The translations under genes were made by a program, and so were the position numbers. A stretch of 64,000 bases of DNA. It comes from Paenibacillus sp. MMS18-CY102 (GTDB taxonomy: Bacteria; Bacillota; Bacilli; Paenibacillales; Paenibacillaceae). Below, one piece after another: positions 1 through 9,337 of this stretch (position 1 is the stretch's first letter; every line of letters begins with the position of its first letter). The DNA lies in NCBI RefSeq assembly GCF_009789195.1, contig NZ_WSTC01000023.1, forward strand, positions 35,473 through 99,472, given 5' to 3'. The notes below the pieces were generated by a model. The model had not been told where the DNA came from. It saw only the letters and a list, made by a program, of their open reading frames with translations, and did not search any database.

Positions 1-1
1 A

Positions 2-262
2 CTCGTTCCTCTCAATGATATTCAAACTTTCACGAGGGAGAAACTTAAGGAAGGGAAAGGCTTTGACGAGGAATACTCTGACAATAGAATTTCCATAGCA
101 GTCAGAGGCGATGGCGATTGGTATGATCTTGTGCTGATTGATGATTACAGCTGTGACTGCCCGGTGTTTCAAGTGACTCACGAAGGCGGAGGTATACTGC
201 GTGAATGGGAAAATATCGCATCGTTTATTTACGATATGATCGTGGAAGAGGTAGAATCATGA
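2..262 (+). CDS. SMI1/KNR4 (SUKH)-like protein, 3' part only
   Basis: The reading frame is already open at the left edge and ends with TGA at 260-262, giving about 86 C-terminal residues. The acidic composition and the ending WENIASFIYDMIVEE resemble the C-terminus of SMI1/KNR4 (SUKH) proteins, which in bacteria are often immunity proteins of polymorphic toxins. The N-terminus lies outside the window, so the family call rests on a short stretch and is tentative. Confidence 0.45.
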   Translation, partial: LVPLNDIQTFTREKLKEGKGFDEEYSDNRISIAVRGDGDWYDLVLIDDYSCDCPVFQVTHEGGGILREWENIASFIYDMIVEEVES

Positions 263-310
263 TCAAGCACAGTTACAAACAATCGAACATAAAGAAGGAC
301 AAAAGCTACG

Positions 311-1279
311 ATGTATAATTTTGAAGCGATAGAGGAACAGCCTAATTTACATAACAGTTCATTAATTTTGTCCATCGACATTGGGGTTGGGGTTGAAATT
401 GCACAATTTAGAGGTTCATTGCTGGGTTTGTTTGGAGAGCCGAACTATAAGGCCTCGAATATTGAAAATGCGTTTCAATACACGATTTCCGCCATGGACA
501 CAGCTGGTGAAACCTATATGTTTACGGTTTATGAAGGCGCTAGCGGGCTCGGCATCGGAGGTCAAAGCAATGATCCGGCTACGCTTCTGGCGGCGAAAGC
601 ATTTATCGAATATGTGAAACATGCACCGCCAGCTGAATATGAAGAAAAGCTGGTTTATAGTGATACGGGGAGTACTATCCGATATGGCTGTAAAGACGGT
701 GTTGGTTACTTTAACGAATGTTTGCCTTTTGCTGATGTTGCGCCTACCGTTGGCGAACTGCCCCAAATAGCTCCTAATCAGTTGGATGAGCTAACGGGGA
801 TTGATTTTTCCAACATTGCGGATGAGGATGAACGATGGTTTTGGAAAAAAGATTTGTTGAACTTTTCTTCGATTCATTTTCCAACGATACGTGATTTAAT
901 GCGGAAAGATGTGAGCCGGGGGCGTGCCAATCCGATCAGCTTGGAACAATTAAGGGAGATCGCGCGTGTTGACGGGTTCGAAGCAGTATTTGGCGCTCAA
1001 TCCGCTGAAATGGCATTGGTTTCCTTAGTATCGGTGTGGGCTTGGCATACAACAGAAGGCAAAGCGACGAAAAAGAAAAAGCTAGATTGCACATCATTTG
1101 CCTGGACGATTTCACGAGCTGTCTATGGGCTTTACGGCGGGAACTTTAACAAAAACCATGCGCGTGCAAATGCGTTGTTCGAAGCTTATGAAGATAAAAT
1201 AAGCTCGCCAGAAGATACGCTTCGGTTCTTCTATGCGGTTCTTGATATTTTCAAGCTAAAACGATTGAAAGTTGAATAA
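311..1279 (+). CDS. conserved hypothetical protein, 322 aa
   Basis: I do not recognise a family. The start ATG has AAGAAGGA about 10 bases upstream. The protein is soluble with no signal peptide or membrane segment. The N-terminal ~130 residues are mixed alpha/beta, and the C-terminal half is helical and basic, with a lysine run (KATKKKKLD) near residue 255. It lies about 50 bases after a SUKH-like gene, so it may belong to a toxin-immunity locus whose toxin is outside the window; that is inference from position only. Confidence 0.6.
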   Translation: MYNFEAIEEQPNLHNSSLILSIDIGVGVEIAQFRGSLLGLFGEPNYKASNIENAFQYTISAMDTAGETYMFTVYEGASGLGIGGQSNDPATLLAAKAFIEYVKHAPPAEYEEKLVYSDTGSTIRYGCKDGVGYFNECLPFADVAPTVGELPQIAPNQLDELTGIDFSNIADEDERWFWKKDLLNFSSIHFPTIRDLMRKDVSRGRANPISLEQLREIARVDGFEAVFGAQSAEMALVSLVSVWAWHTTEGKATKKKKLDCTSFAWTISRAVYGLYGGNFNKNHARANALFEAYEDKISSPEDTLRFFYAVLDIFKLKRLKVE

Positions 1280-1312
1280 GTTTCCGAACAATATCCAACA
1301 TAAGAGAAGCAG

Positions 1313-1340
1313 GGTGCGCTGGAGACCAACGCACCTTTTA
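1313..1340 (+). terminator. terminator after the 322-aa gene
   Basis: GGTGCG and CGCACC arms (1313-1318 and 1330-1335) are followed by TTTTA and a T-rich tract. Confidence 0.65.
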
Positions 1341-1350
1341 CATTTTTTAT

Positions 1351-1387
1351 ATATTCCTTGACAGGAATATTCCTGGTAGGGTATATT
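1351..1387 (+). promoter_or_regulatory. promoter with overlapping palindrome ahead of the arsR-type gene
   Basis: The -35 TTGACA (1358-1363) is 18 bases from TATATT (1382-1387). A perfect dyad ATATTCC-N6-GGAATAT (1351-1370) covers the -35 box. This is a good candidate operator for autorepression by the ArsR-family protein encoded just downstream. Confidence 0.55.
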
Positions 1388-1465
1388 CAATTCATCAGGA
1401 AAACGGCAATGCGATGAAGGAGTTGAGTTGAACCCAAGTAACCAGCAATTGACGAGGTGAGCGAA

Positions 1466-1807
1466 ATGCCAGCGAAGAATTCAGGCAAGGAATGGACAAC
1501 GCTGAGCGCTTTAGCCGAACCGAATCGTATGGCAATCGTTGAACTGTTGCGAGACGGGCCTTTGACCGTTGGGGAAATCGCTGATCGACTGGGGCTGCGC
1601 CAGCCTCAAGCATCGAAGCATCTGAAGGTGCTGAGCGACAATGGGATTTTGGAAATGACAGCTGAAGCCAATCGCCGAATTTACAAGCTTCGGGCCGAGC
1701 CTTTTCAAGCACTGGATTCATGGCTCAACTCCTTTCGGCGGTTAATGGAAGAAAGGTTCGACCAACTGGATGATTACTTAAAGGAACTGCAAAACAAACA
1801 AAAATAA
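1466..1807 (+). CDS. ArsR-family winged-helix transcriptional regulator
   Basis: A 113-residue protein with the ArsR helix-turn-helix (EIADRLGLRQPQASKHLKVL, roughly residues 34-53) and a beta wing with RRIYKL. There are no cysteine or histidine pairs that would make a metal site, so it is a metal-independent member. The start at ATG 1466 is preferred because GAGGTGA sits 5 bases upstream; an in-frame GTG at 1457 lies inside that ribosome binding site. It precedes an AHSA1-domain gene by 30 bases, a common pairing in which the ArsR protein represses the pair. Function of the regulon is unknown. Confidence 0.9.
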   Translation: MPAKNSGKEWTTLSALAEPNRMAIVELLRDGPLTVGEIADRLGLRQPQASKHLKVLSDNGILEMTAEANRRIYKLRAEPFQALDSWLNSFRRLMEERFDQLDDYLKELQNKQK

Positions 1808-1837
1808 ACGGATCGATCAATTAGAGGAGGAATTATT

Positions 1838-2353
1838 ATGTCAAATCAAACAATGGTATCAAGAGTAGAAAATGAAAATGTGCTGGTGATTGAGCGTGTG
1901 TTCGATGCGCCTCGCGAGCTCGTATTCCAAATGTTCAAGGAGCCTGAGCATCTTAAGCGTTGGTGGGGGCCAAGAGGCTGGGAACTCCCTGTATGCACCG
2001 TCGATTTTCGGCCGGGCGGCGTCTGGCATTATTGTATGAAGTGTGTGGATAAGAGCCATGGCGATTTTTACGGCATGGAATCTTGGGGCAAAGCGATCTA
2101 TAAGGAGATTGCCGAGCCTGAAATGTTCAGCTACACCGATTACTTCTCGGATGCGGAAGGCAACCAAAATGCAGAGATGCCTTCAACCGATGTCACGCTA
2201 ACGTTCATTGATGAAGGCGGCAAAACGAAGCTGGTTAATCGCGGCGTGTATGTTTCGCCAGAGGCGCTCAAAACCGTTATGGATATGGGCATGCTGCAGG
2301 GCATCACGGAAACATGGGACCGTCTGGAAGAGCGCTTGAACGAAGTTAAGTAA
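1838..2353 (+). CDS. SRPBCC (AHSA1/START-like) domain protein
   Basis: A 171-residue protein of the AHSA1 branch of the SRPBCC superfamily. The N-terminus (VIERVFDAPRELVFQMF) and the KRWWGPRGW stretch near residue 45 are typical. The C-terminal helix (MLQGITETWDRLEERL) closes the hydrophobic cavity in this fold. These proteins bind small hydrophobic ligands; the ligand here is unknown. AGGAGGA stands 8 bases before the ATG. It is co-directional with the ArsR gene upstream and probably co-transcribed with it. Confidence 0.88.
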   Translation: MSNQTMVSRVENENVLVIERVFDAPRELVFQMFKEPEHLKRWWGPRGWELPVCTVDFRPGGVWHYCMKCVDKSHGDFYGMESWGKAIYKEIAEPEMFSYTDYFSDAEGNQNAEMPSTDVTLTFIDEGGKTKLVNRGVYVSPEALKTVMDMGMLQGITETWDRLEERLNEVK

Positions 2354-2408
2354 ATAAAAGCTTCACATGCACATAATCAATTATCTAATGAAATAGGGAG
2401 TGCTAAAT

Positions 2409-2789
2409 ATGATTAATCAATTCTGCCAAATCATGCTGTATGTAAATGATCAAGATCAAGCCAAGCGGTTTTGGACGGAAAAAGTTGGATTCGTTGTCGC
2501 TTCGGAAGAAGATAATGGCCAAGGTTTTCGCTATATTGAAATTGCCGCTGTCCAAGGGGCCCAGACATCATTCATTCTTCACAACAAGCAATTTATCGCT
2601 CAGATGCAACCGGAGCTTAACCTAGGAACGCCATCCATTATGTTCTTCACCGACGATGTGGAAGGGCTGTACCAGGCTTTCAAGGATAAAGAGATCACAG
2701 TTGGGGATTTGGTCTCCATTCCTGGAGGGCGAGTATTTAACTTTGCCGACGACGAAAACAACTATTTCGCGGTTATGCAAAAGCAGTAG
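2409..2789 (+). CDS. VOC (glyoxalase/bleomycin-resistance fold) protein
   Basis: A 126-residue protein with the vicinal-oxygen-chelate pattern: QIMLYVNDQDQAKRFWTEKVGF at the N-terminus, a central beta unit with IMFFTDDVEGLYQAFKDK, and NNYFAVMQ at the end. ATG 2409 follows ATAGGGAG by about 8 bases; a GTG at 2400 is inside that site. Members include glyoxalases, dioxygenases and antibiotic-binding proteins, and the substrate cannot be read from sequence. It follows the ArsR/AHSA1 pair by 55 bases and ends in a terminator, so it may be the last gene of that unit. Confidence 0.85.
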   Translation: MINQFCQIMLYVNDQDQAKRFWTEKVGFVVASEEDNGQGFRYIEIAAVQGAQTSFILHNKQFIAQMQPELNLGTPSIMFFTDDVEGLYQAFKDKEITVGDLVSIPGGRVFNFADDENNYFAVMQKQ

Positions 2790-2811
2790 GGTTGAAGCAG
2801 TCCCAATAATA

Positions 2812-2846
2812 AAAACGCCATCACTTCATGTGATGGCGTTTTTGCG
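2812..2846 (+). terminator. rho-independent terminator
   Basis: ACGCCATCAC and GTGATGGCGT arms around a short loop, followed by TTTTGCG. It closes the VOC gene. Confidence 0.75.
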
Positions 2847-2886
2847 TTGCGGCATGAAATAGGGAATGAAGAGCGTCTGCTTGCTC

Positions 2887-3453
2887 TTATATGCTCACTG
2901 GATGTTCACGATCTAGCACCAAAGGCGAGCCCAGCAAGATCCATTGGTTCAAATCATCATAGCCAACTATTTCAGCATGAATGATACGCCCACGATGCAT
3001 AACGTTTTCCCGGGCATTGGCAGCACATTCTTCGTAGTTAGCTAGGCCTACGGCTTCATATTCAGGGAGGCTAGCAATAACCCCTTACGGACAAAAAACC
3101 TCAATGTAGCCTTCAACTTTTGTTCCGATAGGGAGCTGATTCTTAAGCGTAAGCCACTGCTCCTGCCCATTGCTAGTAACGACAGACCATACGTCTTCAA
3201 ACTCTTCTTTGTTAATCCTGCTTAAGCCCTGCTTGTCTAACGGCAAGTCTTGATCGGAAAGAATGAACTCAAATTTTTTAAGATTAGAACTCTGGATCTC
3301 ATTGCCCTTGACCACCATTTGCCTGTAGGCGGTACCTTGCTCATTCACTTCAAAGTAAATAATTAGATCATCGAGTTCTTGTTTCAAATACAGCAACGGT
3401 TCATTCATTCCTTTCAAAGAAGTATGGATTCGTGCATTCAAATTATGGGGCAT
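2887..3453 (-). pseudogene. hypothetical protein gene interrupted by an in-frame stop
   Basis: A minus-strand frame runs 122 codons from 3453 to a TAA at 3085-3087 (after VEGYIEVFCP). The same frame then continues without a shift for 65 more codons (GVIASLPEYEAVGLANYEEC...) to TAA at 2887-2889. The continuation has protein-like composition, so the two parts look like one ~188-residue protein split by a nonsense change, for example TAT or TAC to TAA. I do not recognise the family. The 5' end is also unclear because no good ribosome binding site precedes 3453. Confidence 0.5.
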
Positions 3454-3659
3454 TGATGGTAAGCGGCATGGTTCTCATCATGTCACTTTATGGATTAGCA
3501 AGTGCTTACTTTGCCGGCCGACTAATAGGGGAGCCGTTGCTCGATAGTTATTTTACATTAGTATTTAACAATTTCATATTCGTATTTCCTCTACAGTTAT
3601 TGCTGGTAGGTCCGCTAGTGCGGTATGTATTCGCTAAAATTATCACACGCCAGATCTAA
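3432..3659 (+). CDS. DUF2798-like small membrane protein
   Basis: A 75-residue protein with two hydrophobic segments (residues ~9-27 and ~46-65). The second, FVFPLQLLLVGPLVRYVF, is characteristic of DUF2798 inner-membrane proteins of unknown function. The start is uncertain: GTG 3432 has AAGAAG about 9 bases upstream, and no upstream ATG fits. The first bases overlap the 5' end of the opposite-strand interrupted gene, which suggests a rearranged junction that may have clipped both N-termini. Confidence 0.55.
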   Translation: MHSNYGALMVSGMVLIMSLYGLASAYFAGRLIGEPLLDSYFTLVFNNFIFVFPLQLLLVGPLVRYVFAKIITRQI

Positions 3660-3746
3660 TCTATTCTCACATCTCTTCTATTTGCTTTTCACTAGACAGG
3701 CTAGTTATAGTGTTTGTATAACGTGAAACAGAAGGGTTGAGATGGA

Positions 3747-4040
3747 ATGAAAAAATCAGTTCTCAAATGGTTTCGATACATCAGCTATATGGAAGGGATT
3801 TCGTTTCTAGTTTTGCTTTGCATTGCGATTCCGTTGAAATATGCTGCCGATCAACCGCAAATGGTTACGGTTACGGGGATGATCCATGGCGCACTGTTCG
3901 CGGCTTATATCGTAGCGATAATGGTGATGGCCGTATTATACCGGTGGGGGCTATTGCGTATCGCCGGCGGTATTTTGGCAGCTTTCTTGCCATTTGGCCC
4001 GTTTGTGCTGGAGCGCCGTTTGATGCGGGAAACGATGTAG
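3747..4040 (+). CDS. DUF3817 family integral membrane protein
   Basis: A 97-residue protein with three predicted membrane segments (residues ~14-32, ~43-64, ~69-88). It opens with LKWFRYISYMEGISFLVLL and contains GMIHGALFAAYI, both typical of DUF3817 (YdzA-like) proteins. The conserved E16 and H48 are present. Function is unknown. The start is ATG 3747 with GAAGGG about 11 bases upstream. It stands alone. Confidence 0.8.
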   Translation: MKKSVLKWFRYISYMEGISFLVLLCIAIPLKYAADQPQMVTVTGMIHGALFAAYIVAIMVMAVLYRWGLLRIAGGILAAFLPFGPFVLERRLMRETM

Positions 4041-4353
4041 CTTACTTGGATTTGAATGAGGTATATGGCACGATGGGATTGAACCATAATAGAAGGATAT
4101 AATCCCAGCATGTTAATTGGCCTTCCTTGATGTGGAAGCCTCCTTGTGACGGACAGGTGAATTAACGAAAAAAATTGAAGCAAGCACTTATGCAATCATT
4201 TAATTCTACAACTAATAGTGATACACTATATAGGGCTATTATTGATCGAGAATTTATTTTGATACAGAAAAGATGGGCAATCAGGCACGCCTAGGCGCTC
4301 AAGTACAAACGCCTGCATCCTTTCTGCAAATCGTGGGTATAAGGACGGTAAAC
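4041..4353 (+). other. intergenic leader upstream of mqo
   Basis: No gene is seen in these 313 bases. A short hairpin (GGCCTTCC...GGAAGCC near 4119-4137) lacks a U-tract. AT-rich sequence at 4197-4260 probably carries the mqo promoter, but I could not settle -35 and -10 boxes. Confidence 0.4.
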
Positions 4354-5862
4354 ATGAGCAACATACAAACTAAAAAAACAGACGTTATCTTAATTGGTGC
4401 CGGTATCATGAGTGCTACTTTGGGGTCACTACTGAAAGAATTAGTGCCGGACTGGAACATTAAAGTGTTTGAGAAGCTCGAAAGCGCAGGGGAAGAGAGC
4501 TCTAACGAGTGGAATAATGCAGGTACGGGGCATGCTGCACTGTGCGAACTTAACTACACCGTCGAGAAAGCAGACGGATCTATAGATATTAGCAAAGCGA
4601 TTCAAATTAATGAACAGTTCCAGCTCTCCATGCAATTCTGGTCTTACCTTGTAAACAGCAAACAAATTCGCAATCCGCAAGACTTTATTATGCCAATCCC
4701 TCATATGAGCATGGTGCTAGGGGAGAAGAATGTAAAGTTCTTGAAGAAACGGTTTGACGCATTGTCCAACAATCCGCTGTTCAAAGGGATGGAGTACTCG
4801 GAAGACCCTGCTAAGCTAATGGAATGGATTCCGCTCATTCTCAAGGATCGCCCAGCTGGCGAGCCTATTGCAGCAACCAAAATCGACACTGGCACAGACG
4901 TTAACTTCGGTGCGCTCACTCGTATGCTGTTTGACTATCTGAAGACGAAAAACGTCGATATTAAATACAATCATAGCGTGAACAAAATCAAGCGCACGAG
5001 CGATGGCTCGTGGGAATTGAAAGTGCGAAACGGCAGCGGCAATGTCGAGAGCCATACTGCTCAATTCGTCTTTGTCGGCGGAGGCGGCGGAAGCCTGCAT
5101 TTGCTGCAAAAATCCGGCATTCCTGAAGGCAAGCATATCGGTGGATTCCCGGTTAGCGGCCTGTTTATGGTGTGCAATAAGCCGGAAGTTGTTGAGCAGC
5201 ATCATGCTAAAGTTTATGGCAAAGCTAAGGTTGGAGCTCCTCCAATGTCCGTTCCGCATCTTGACACGAGATTTATTGATAACAAAAAATCGCTGCTGTT
5301 CGGGCCATTTGCCGGCTTTTCGCCTAAGTTTCTTAAAACCGGCTCTATGTTTGATTTGATCACATCCGTCAAGCCTGATAACCTCGTTACGATGTTGTCG
5401 GCTGGCGCCAAAAACATGGGCCTGACCAAATATCTGATCCAACAAGTTATGTTATCCAAAGAAAAACGCGTGGAAGAGCTGCGCGAGTTTATCCCGACCG
5501 CCAAAAGCGAGGATTGGGATTTGGTCGTAGCTGGACAGCGTGTCCAAGTTATTAAAGATACGGCAGCTGGCAAAGGTACGCTTCAATTCGGCACGGAAGT
5601 CATTAGTGCTGCAGACGGCTCCATCGCTGCATTGCTTGGCGCATCTCCAGGTGCTTCTACGGCCGTTCACGTCATGCTTGAAGTGATCGAGAAATGCTTC
5701 CCGCAGCATGTGAAAGAATGGGAGCCGAAAATTAAAGAAATGATTCCTTCGTATGGCGTATCCCTTATGCAAAACCCGGAACTGCTGCAAGAAATTCATG
5801 CTTCAACGGCAGGGACGCTGGGATTGATTCAAAAATTACCGTTAGAAGTCGCACATAAATAA
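4354..5862 (+). CDS. mqo: malate:quinone oxidoreductase
   Basis: A 502-residue FAD enzyme that oxidises L-malate to oxaloacetate and passes electrons to the quinone pool at the cytoplasmic face of the membrane. The N-terminus [15 protein letters not shown] is the dinucleotide-binding loop, and [19 protein letters not shown] near residue 50 is an Mqo signature. Length matches the family (~490-500). ATG 4354 is chosen over an in-frame ATG at 4273 because AAGGACG lies 6 bases upstream and the usual N-terminus starts here. It stands as a single gene closed by a strong terminator. Confidence 0.95.
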   Translation: MSNIQTKKTDVILIGAGIMSATLGSLLKELVPDWNIKVFEKLESAGEESSNEWNNAGTGHAALCELNYTVEKADGSIDISKAIQINEQFQLSMQFWSYLVNSKQIRNPQDFIMPIPHMSMVLGEKNVKFLKKRFDALSNNPLFKGMEYSEDPAKLMEWIPLILKDRPAGEPIAATKIDTGTDVNFGALTRMLFDYLKTKNVDIKYNHSVNKIKRTSDGSWELKVRNGSGNVESHTAQFVFVGGGGGSLHLLQKSGIPEGKHIGGFPVSGLFMVCNKPEVVEQHHAKVYGKAKVGAPPMSVPHLDTRFIDNKKSLLFGPFAGFSPKFLKTGSMFDLITSVKPDNLVTMLSAGAKNMGLTKYLIQQVMLSKEKRVEELREFIPTAKSEDWDLVVAGQRVQVIKDTAAGKGTLQFGTEVISAADGSIAALLGASPGASTAVHVMLEVIEKCFPQHVKEWEPKIKEMIPSYGVSLMQNPELLQEIHASTAGTLGLIQKLPLEVAHK

Positions 5863-5877
5863 TAAGCTAAATAACGA

Positions 5878-5930
5878 AAGCGGCAATTCAGGGCCTGATT
5901 CTTAGTCCTTGAATTGCCGCTTTTTTTGTA
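5878..5930 (+). terminator. mqo terminator
   Basis: A long stem (AAAGCGGCAATTCA with TGAATTGCCGCTTT) is followed by seven T residues. Confidence 0.85.
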
Positions 5931-5948
5931 TGTTATGAGCTCCACATT

Positions 5949-5999
5949 TTAGCAATTAATAATGCTAATGTACACGACGATTAGTAATTAATATGCTAA
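5949..5999 (+). repeat. tandem pair of AT-rich palindromes
   Basis: Two near-identical palindromic units, TTAGCAATTAATAATGCTAA (5949-5968) and TTAGTAATTAATATGCTAA (5981-5999), are separated by 12 bases and lie 62 bases before the first large unknown gene. Paired palindromes so near a start suggest operators for a dimeric repressor. Confidence 0.5.
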
Positions 6000-6061
6000 A
6001 CTAGATTTACGTTCAATCCATATTATGGGCGAATTTACATCGCGAAAGGGTATGTTCCTTT

Positions 6062-9000
6062 ATGTCACAGCAATCGAATGTTTCACCTCTATTAAAGCAT
6101 TCCTTTCATTTTGATTTGCATCATATCGGCCAAGAAGAAGAGTATACGCTCCAGATTGGGCTTCGGGATTATCCGCTGAAACGGCATGATGCCGATTCAA
6201 TTCGCCGAACGAAATCCACCCAGCTATTTTACGGATTTATTCCAGATGACAATCTGACCCATTATGCCGAAGAGCTAGAGTTGGAGGCAGATCTGGTTGG
6301 GCTTATGACTGTTACCAAGAAAGTAGTAGTAGACGGACAGATGCTGGATCTGCCAGTTTCGATGTCTGTACATATTCCCGAGACGAGCTTTCGCATGATG
6401 CATCATGCTTCATCCAATCTTGCGATGAACGGCTTGATCCACCCGAAATTGGTGCAATACAACGTTGATCCGAACCGCTTTTCCTCCGTTAACGGTGCTT
6501 CCCATCCAGTACAGTTGCTTGTGCAAGCGTTCAGCTTTAAAGAAGCGCGCGAGACGGCAATTGCGCTCTTGTTCCAACATCCTGGCTTGTTGCATCTAGA
6601 CGGCAGTTCGGAGCATCCGGCATGGGTGCACGAGCATTTGCTCAACCAAAATCCATACCTGCAGGATCTTGCGCTTGCGATTTACAAGCTGAAAGAAAAC
6701 TGGTCAGCGTTCACGAAGGTGCTGGATGAGAACGGCGAGCCCTACAAGGACCCGGACGATGAGAGCAAGTTTCTATACACGCGGACGCTGCATCCCACCG
6801 TTAAGGCAGCTCTGAACGGCCCGCTAAGCTGGGCGCTCAAGAAAGCACAGGATGCCAAGCAATTGGAAGGCCAAATGTGGGAGGCGCAATACGGGATTAC
6901 CTCAGATAGCTATGGTGCAGAAGCAGAGCACATCAGCCAAGCCAAGCCTAAACCGCTTCAAGCCGATGAAGATAAAAGTGCTTCCGTGCGCTGGGGCGTA
7001 AAGGGCCCGAAAACCTCTTGGGGCATTTCCGTTGGCGATCCGGTAATTGATGATAAAGGCGTACTGAATGTTACCGGTTATAATCGACTTGCACGCCATT
7101 TGTCTGCGTATGTCGAATTTTTGAACCCGAACGGGGAGCGGATCGATCTCTCTGAGGAGCAGTGGAAGCAGGTGCTGGATTCGACGCTGCGCAGCATTTT
7201 GCCAGAGAAATTTTTCGAGCAATTTGAGCCTCGCCAAGAGACGAGATTCGTAGGCACAGTAGGACCGGTTACGACCGTATGTGGCGTGCCCGTTGGCATG
7301 CTGATGCCCGATCCGACACATTTCCAGCTGCCAGTGCTTGATAATCGTATTGCGACGGTGCGGATTTTATGGGGCGGTCTCGGCTTCAACATAGCGGATT
7401 TGATGGAGGACCCCGAGATCCGGTGTGCATTGGTTGGCGCTCTGCTAACGATTATTGTCGACATCATTGTCCCCGTGGCCATCTTTATTATCGGTTCATC
7501 TGCAATCACGAACAAAATCGTGAAAGAGATCATGAAAGATAAAAAATTAGTCGCAGATATCATCAAAATCGGCGTATTAATCGCAACGGGCAAAATCTTG
7601 TACGATATTGCCCACGACCGGAATGTGATTAATGCAGTCGCGCCGTGGATCGGATTGGTTCTCCCTAGGCTTCTCATCACGAAGCTTGGGCCTTATTTGC
7701 TGGAGAAGCTGGGCGAAAGCGCGCTTGGCAAGCTGCTGGGCAGAATCCTTCCGGGTGCCGATATGGCGATGTCTATATTCAGTGGGTTAACAACGGCGGC
7801 CCAGTTGCTGGAGACGACGATCGCATGCCTTTCCACGCAGAGCATATATAAGACTGATTTCACCCGTACCTTTGATTTGAAAATCAACCTGACGCCGGAT
7901 CCGTCCACGCATAAGTTTCCCGACCTTGCGACCAGTTACCGGATCGCTGTCATGTACGACACGAATGTGACGACCCCTGCTGTCGAGCAAAAATATGATT
8001 TGGCCGGCCCTACGCGCAGCGACCCATTCTCGGTGAAGTTTAAGGATGTCCCTGCCGCCGGTAAACTCAAAATCTATGTTTTCTTCTACGCCAAAAACGG
8101 CTGGCTGGCCGGACAAGGAGAAAGTGGAGGATGGCTGGAGGCCAAAGGAACGGATGGCACGCTTCTGACAACAAACATTCAGATTAGGACGAATGAGGTT
8201 CGGCTTACATCAGATTCGGTGTACGAGCATAAGCAAAAAATCGCCTATCATGAAGGTGTTCCAGTATGGGAGGCTACCGCCCAAGCGCCTAAGCAAACGG
8301 TCAAAAACGCTTCGGCTGATCCAGAGAAAGCCATCGATGTACAAAACGGGCATATTACAACGACGCAGCGGCCCGCTATGGTCGGTTACGGCTGGAAGGC
8401 GACCGGCCTGCATTTGCCAGCAGACCGCCCGGATGCGCCAATATCGGATCAAGCCATGTACACGGTTCAAAATTTATCCACCTTACAGGAACCATCGCGC
8501 TCGCACTGGCATCCGGAGGTCGGCTTCAGCCAACCGAGCGGAATTGTCTACGACGTTGCAAGCTACGAAGATGCAACGGGACGCAACTTCTACGTCGATT
8601 CCTCGAACGGAACCTATGACGGATACAAGAATGCCCGCGGCGGTTTCCACCTTCGCAAGCTAGTGCTACAGCATGACCAAAAACCGCAAACAGACAGCAA
8701 GCAAAGCTGGGGGCGGTTTATTAGCCCGCTCGATCGTTTTGTCGTGCATCCGCAAGGATATGTCATCGGGATTAATTACACGATTAACAAATTAGAAATT
8801 CTTCAACTGCCTGCAGCACCTTCGGATGACGAGAAAGCGACGTTCGCAGTGCCTGCTTCCGGCGAAGGCTTCCGTGAAGGCTTAATTAATGGGCCTCGAG
8901 GGATTGGAACAGCGCTCGATGGGCGGATTTTGATACTGGAAAGCATTAATAACCGGGTGCAATCGTTCGACATTCACGGCAATCCGGTTAAGAGCTTCGG

Positions 9001-9325
9001 GCAAGAGAGCAAGGAGCGTTCGTGGTTTCCGCTGGTCGATCCAAGTGCCAAGACGAATTATTTGGATTTGGCGGTAGAAGCGAAAGGTTACATTTATATA
9101 TTGTCCTATACCGGAGAAGGCTCCGACCCGAACGATTACCACTTGGATATTTACACGCCTGACGGCTCCTTCCTCGTTCGGACAAAGGGCGTTGCTGCAT
9201 CTAAAATTACGGTTGATCTGATCCGCAATGTGTTTACGCTCAATTATGAAACGATTTATGCGCCGAACGGGCGTCCTGAACCATCTGTTAGCCTGTGGAT
9301 TCCGCCTGCACCGAGCTCGTCGTAA
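6062..9325 (+). CDS. large unknown protein with hydrophobic middle and NHL-like C-terminus (module copy 1)
   Basis: A 1087-residue protein I cannot assign to a named family. No signal peptide. Residues 1-450 are soluble, mixed alpha/beta, with a helical stretch containing IYKLKENWSAFTKVLDENG. Residues ~455-482 (ALLTIIVDIIVPVAIFIIG) and ~525-540 are hydrophobic. After a beta-rich middle, residues ~790-1080 look like a propeller; GRILILESINNRVQSFD near 955 is an NHL-type repeat. The gene at 56796 encodes a diverged homologue with the same domain order. The next gene, a pentapeptide-repeat protein, follows after 12 bases. ATG 6062 has GAAAGGG 11 bases upstream. A role in the envelope or as part of a toxin-like complex is possible but unproven. 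Confidence 0.75.
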   Translation: MSQQSNVSPLLKHSFHFDLHHIGQEEEYTLQIGLRDYPLKRHDADSIRRTKSTQLFYGFIPDDNLTHYAEELELEADLVGLMTVTKKVVVDGQMLDLPVSMSVHIPETSFRMMHHASSNLAMNGLIHPKLVQYNVDPNRFSSVNGASHPVQLLVQAFSFKEARETAIALLFQHPGLLHLDGSSEHPAWVHEHLLNQNPYLQDLALAIYKLKENWSAFTKVLDENGEPYKDPDDESKFLYTRTLHPTVKAALNGPLSWALKKAQDAKQLEGQMWEAQYGITSDSYGAEAEHISQAKPKPLQADEDKSASVRWGVKGPKTSWGISVGDPVIDDKGVLNVTGYNRLARHLSAYVEFLNPNGERIDLSEEQWKQVLDSTLRSILPEKFFEQFEPRQETRFVGTVGPVTTVCGVPVGMLMPDPTHFQLPVLDNRIATVRILWGGLGFNIADLMEDPEIRCALVGALLTIIVDIIVPVAIFIIGSSAITNKIVKEIMKDKKLVADIIKIGVLIATGKILYDIAHDRNVINAVAPWIGLVLPRLLITKLGPYLLEKLGESALGKLLGRILPGADMAMSIFSGLTTAAQLLETTIACLSTQSIYKTDFTRTFDLKINLTPDPSTHKFPDLATSYRIAVMYDTNVTTPAVEQKYDLAGPTRSDPFSVKFKDVPAAGKLKIYVFFYAKNGWLAGQGESGGWLEAKGTDGTLLTTNIQIRTNEVRLTSDSVYEHKQKIAYHEGVPVWEATAQAPKQTVKNASADPEKAIDVQNGHITTTQRPAMVGYGWKATGLHLPADRPDAPISDQAMYTVQNLSTLQEPSRSHWHPEVGFSQPSGIVYDVASYEDATGRNFYVDSSNGTYDGYKNARGGFHLRKLVLQHDQKPQTDSKQSWGRFISPLDRFVVHPQGYVIGINYTINKLEILQLPAAPSDDEKATFAVPASGEGFREGLINGPRGIGTALDGRILILESINNRVQSFDIHGNPVKSFGQESKERSWFPLVDPSAKTNYLDLAVEAKGYIYILSYTGEGSDPNDYHLDIYTPDGSFLVRTKGVAASKITVDLIRNVFTLNYETIYAPNGRPEPSVSLWIPPAPSSS

Positions 9326-9337
9326 GGAGGCATGGAG

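Noticed and set aside
4816..5445. A 209-codon minus-strand frame inside mqo
   Set aside because: It is a mirror of the mqo coding sequence with no ribosome binding site and no protein-like motifs.
7078..7680. A 200-codon minus-strand frame inside the first large unknown gene
   Set aside because: It lies wholly within a well-supported coding gene and has Ser/Arg-rich shadow composition.
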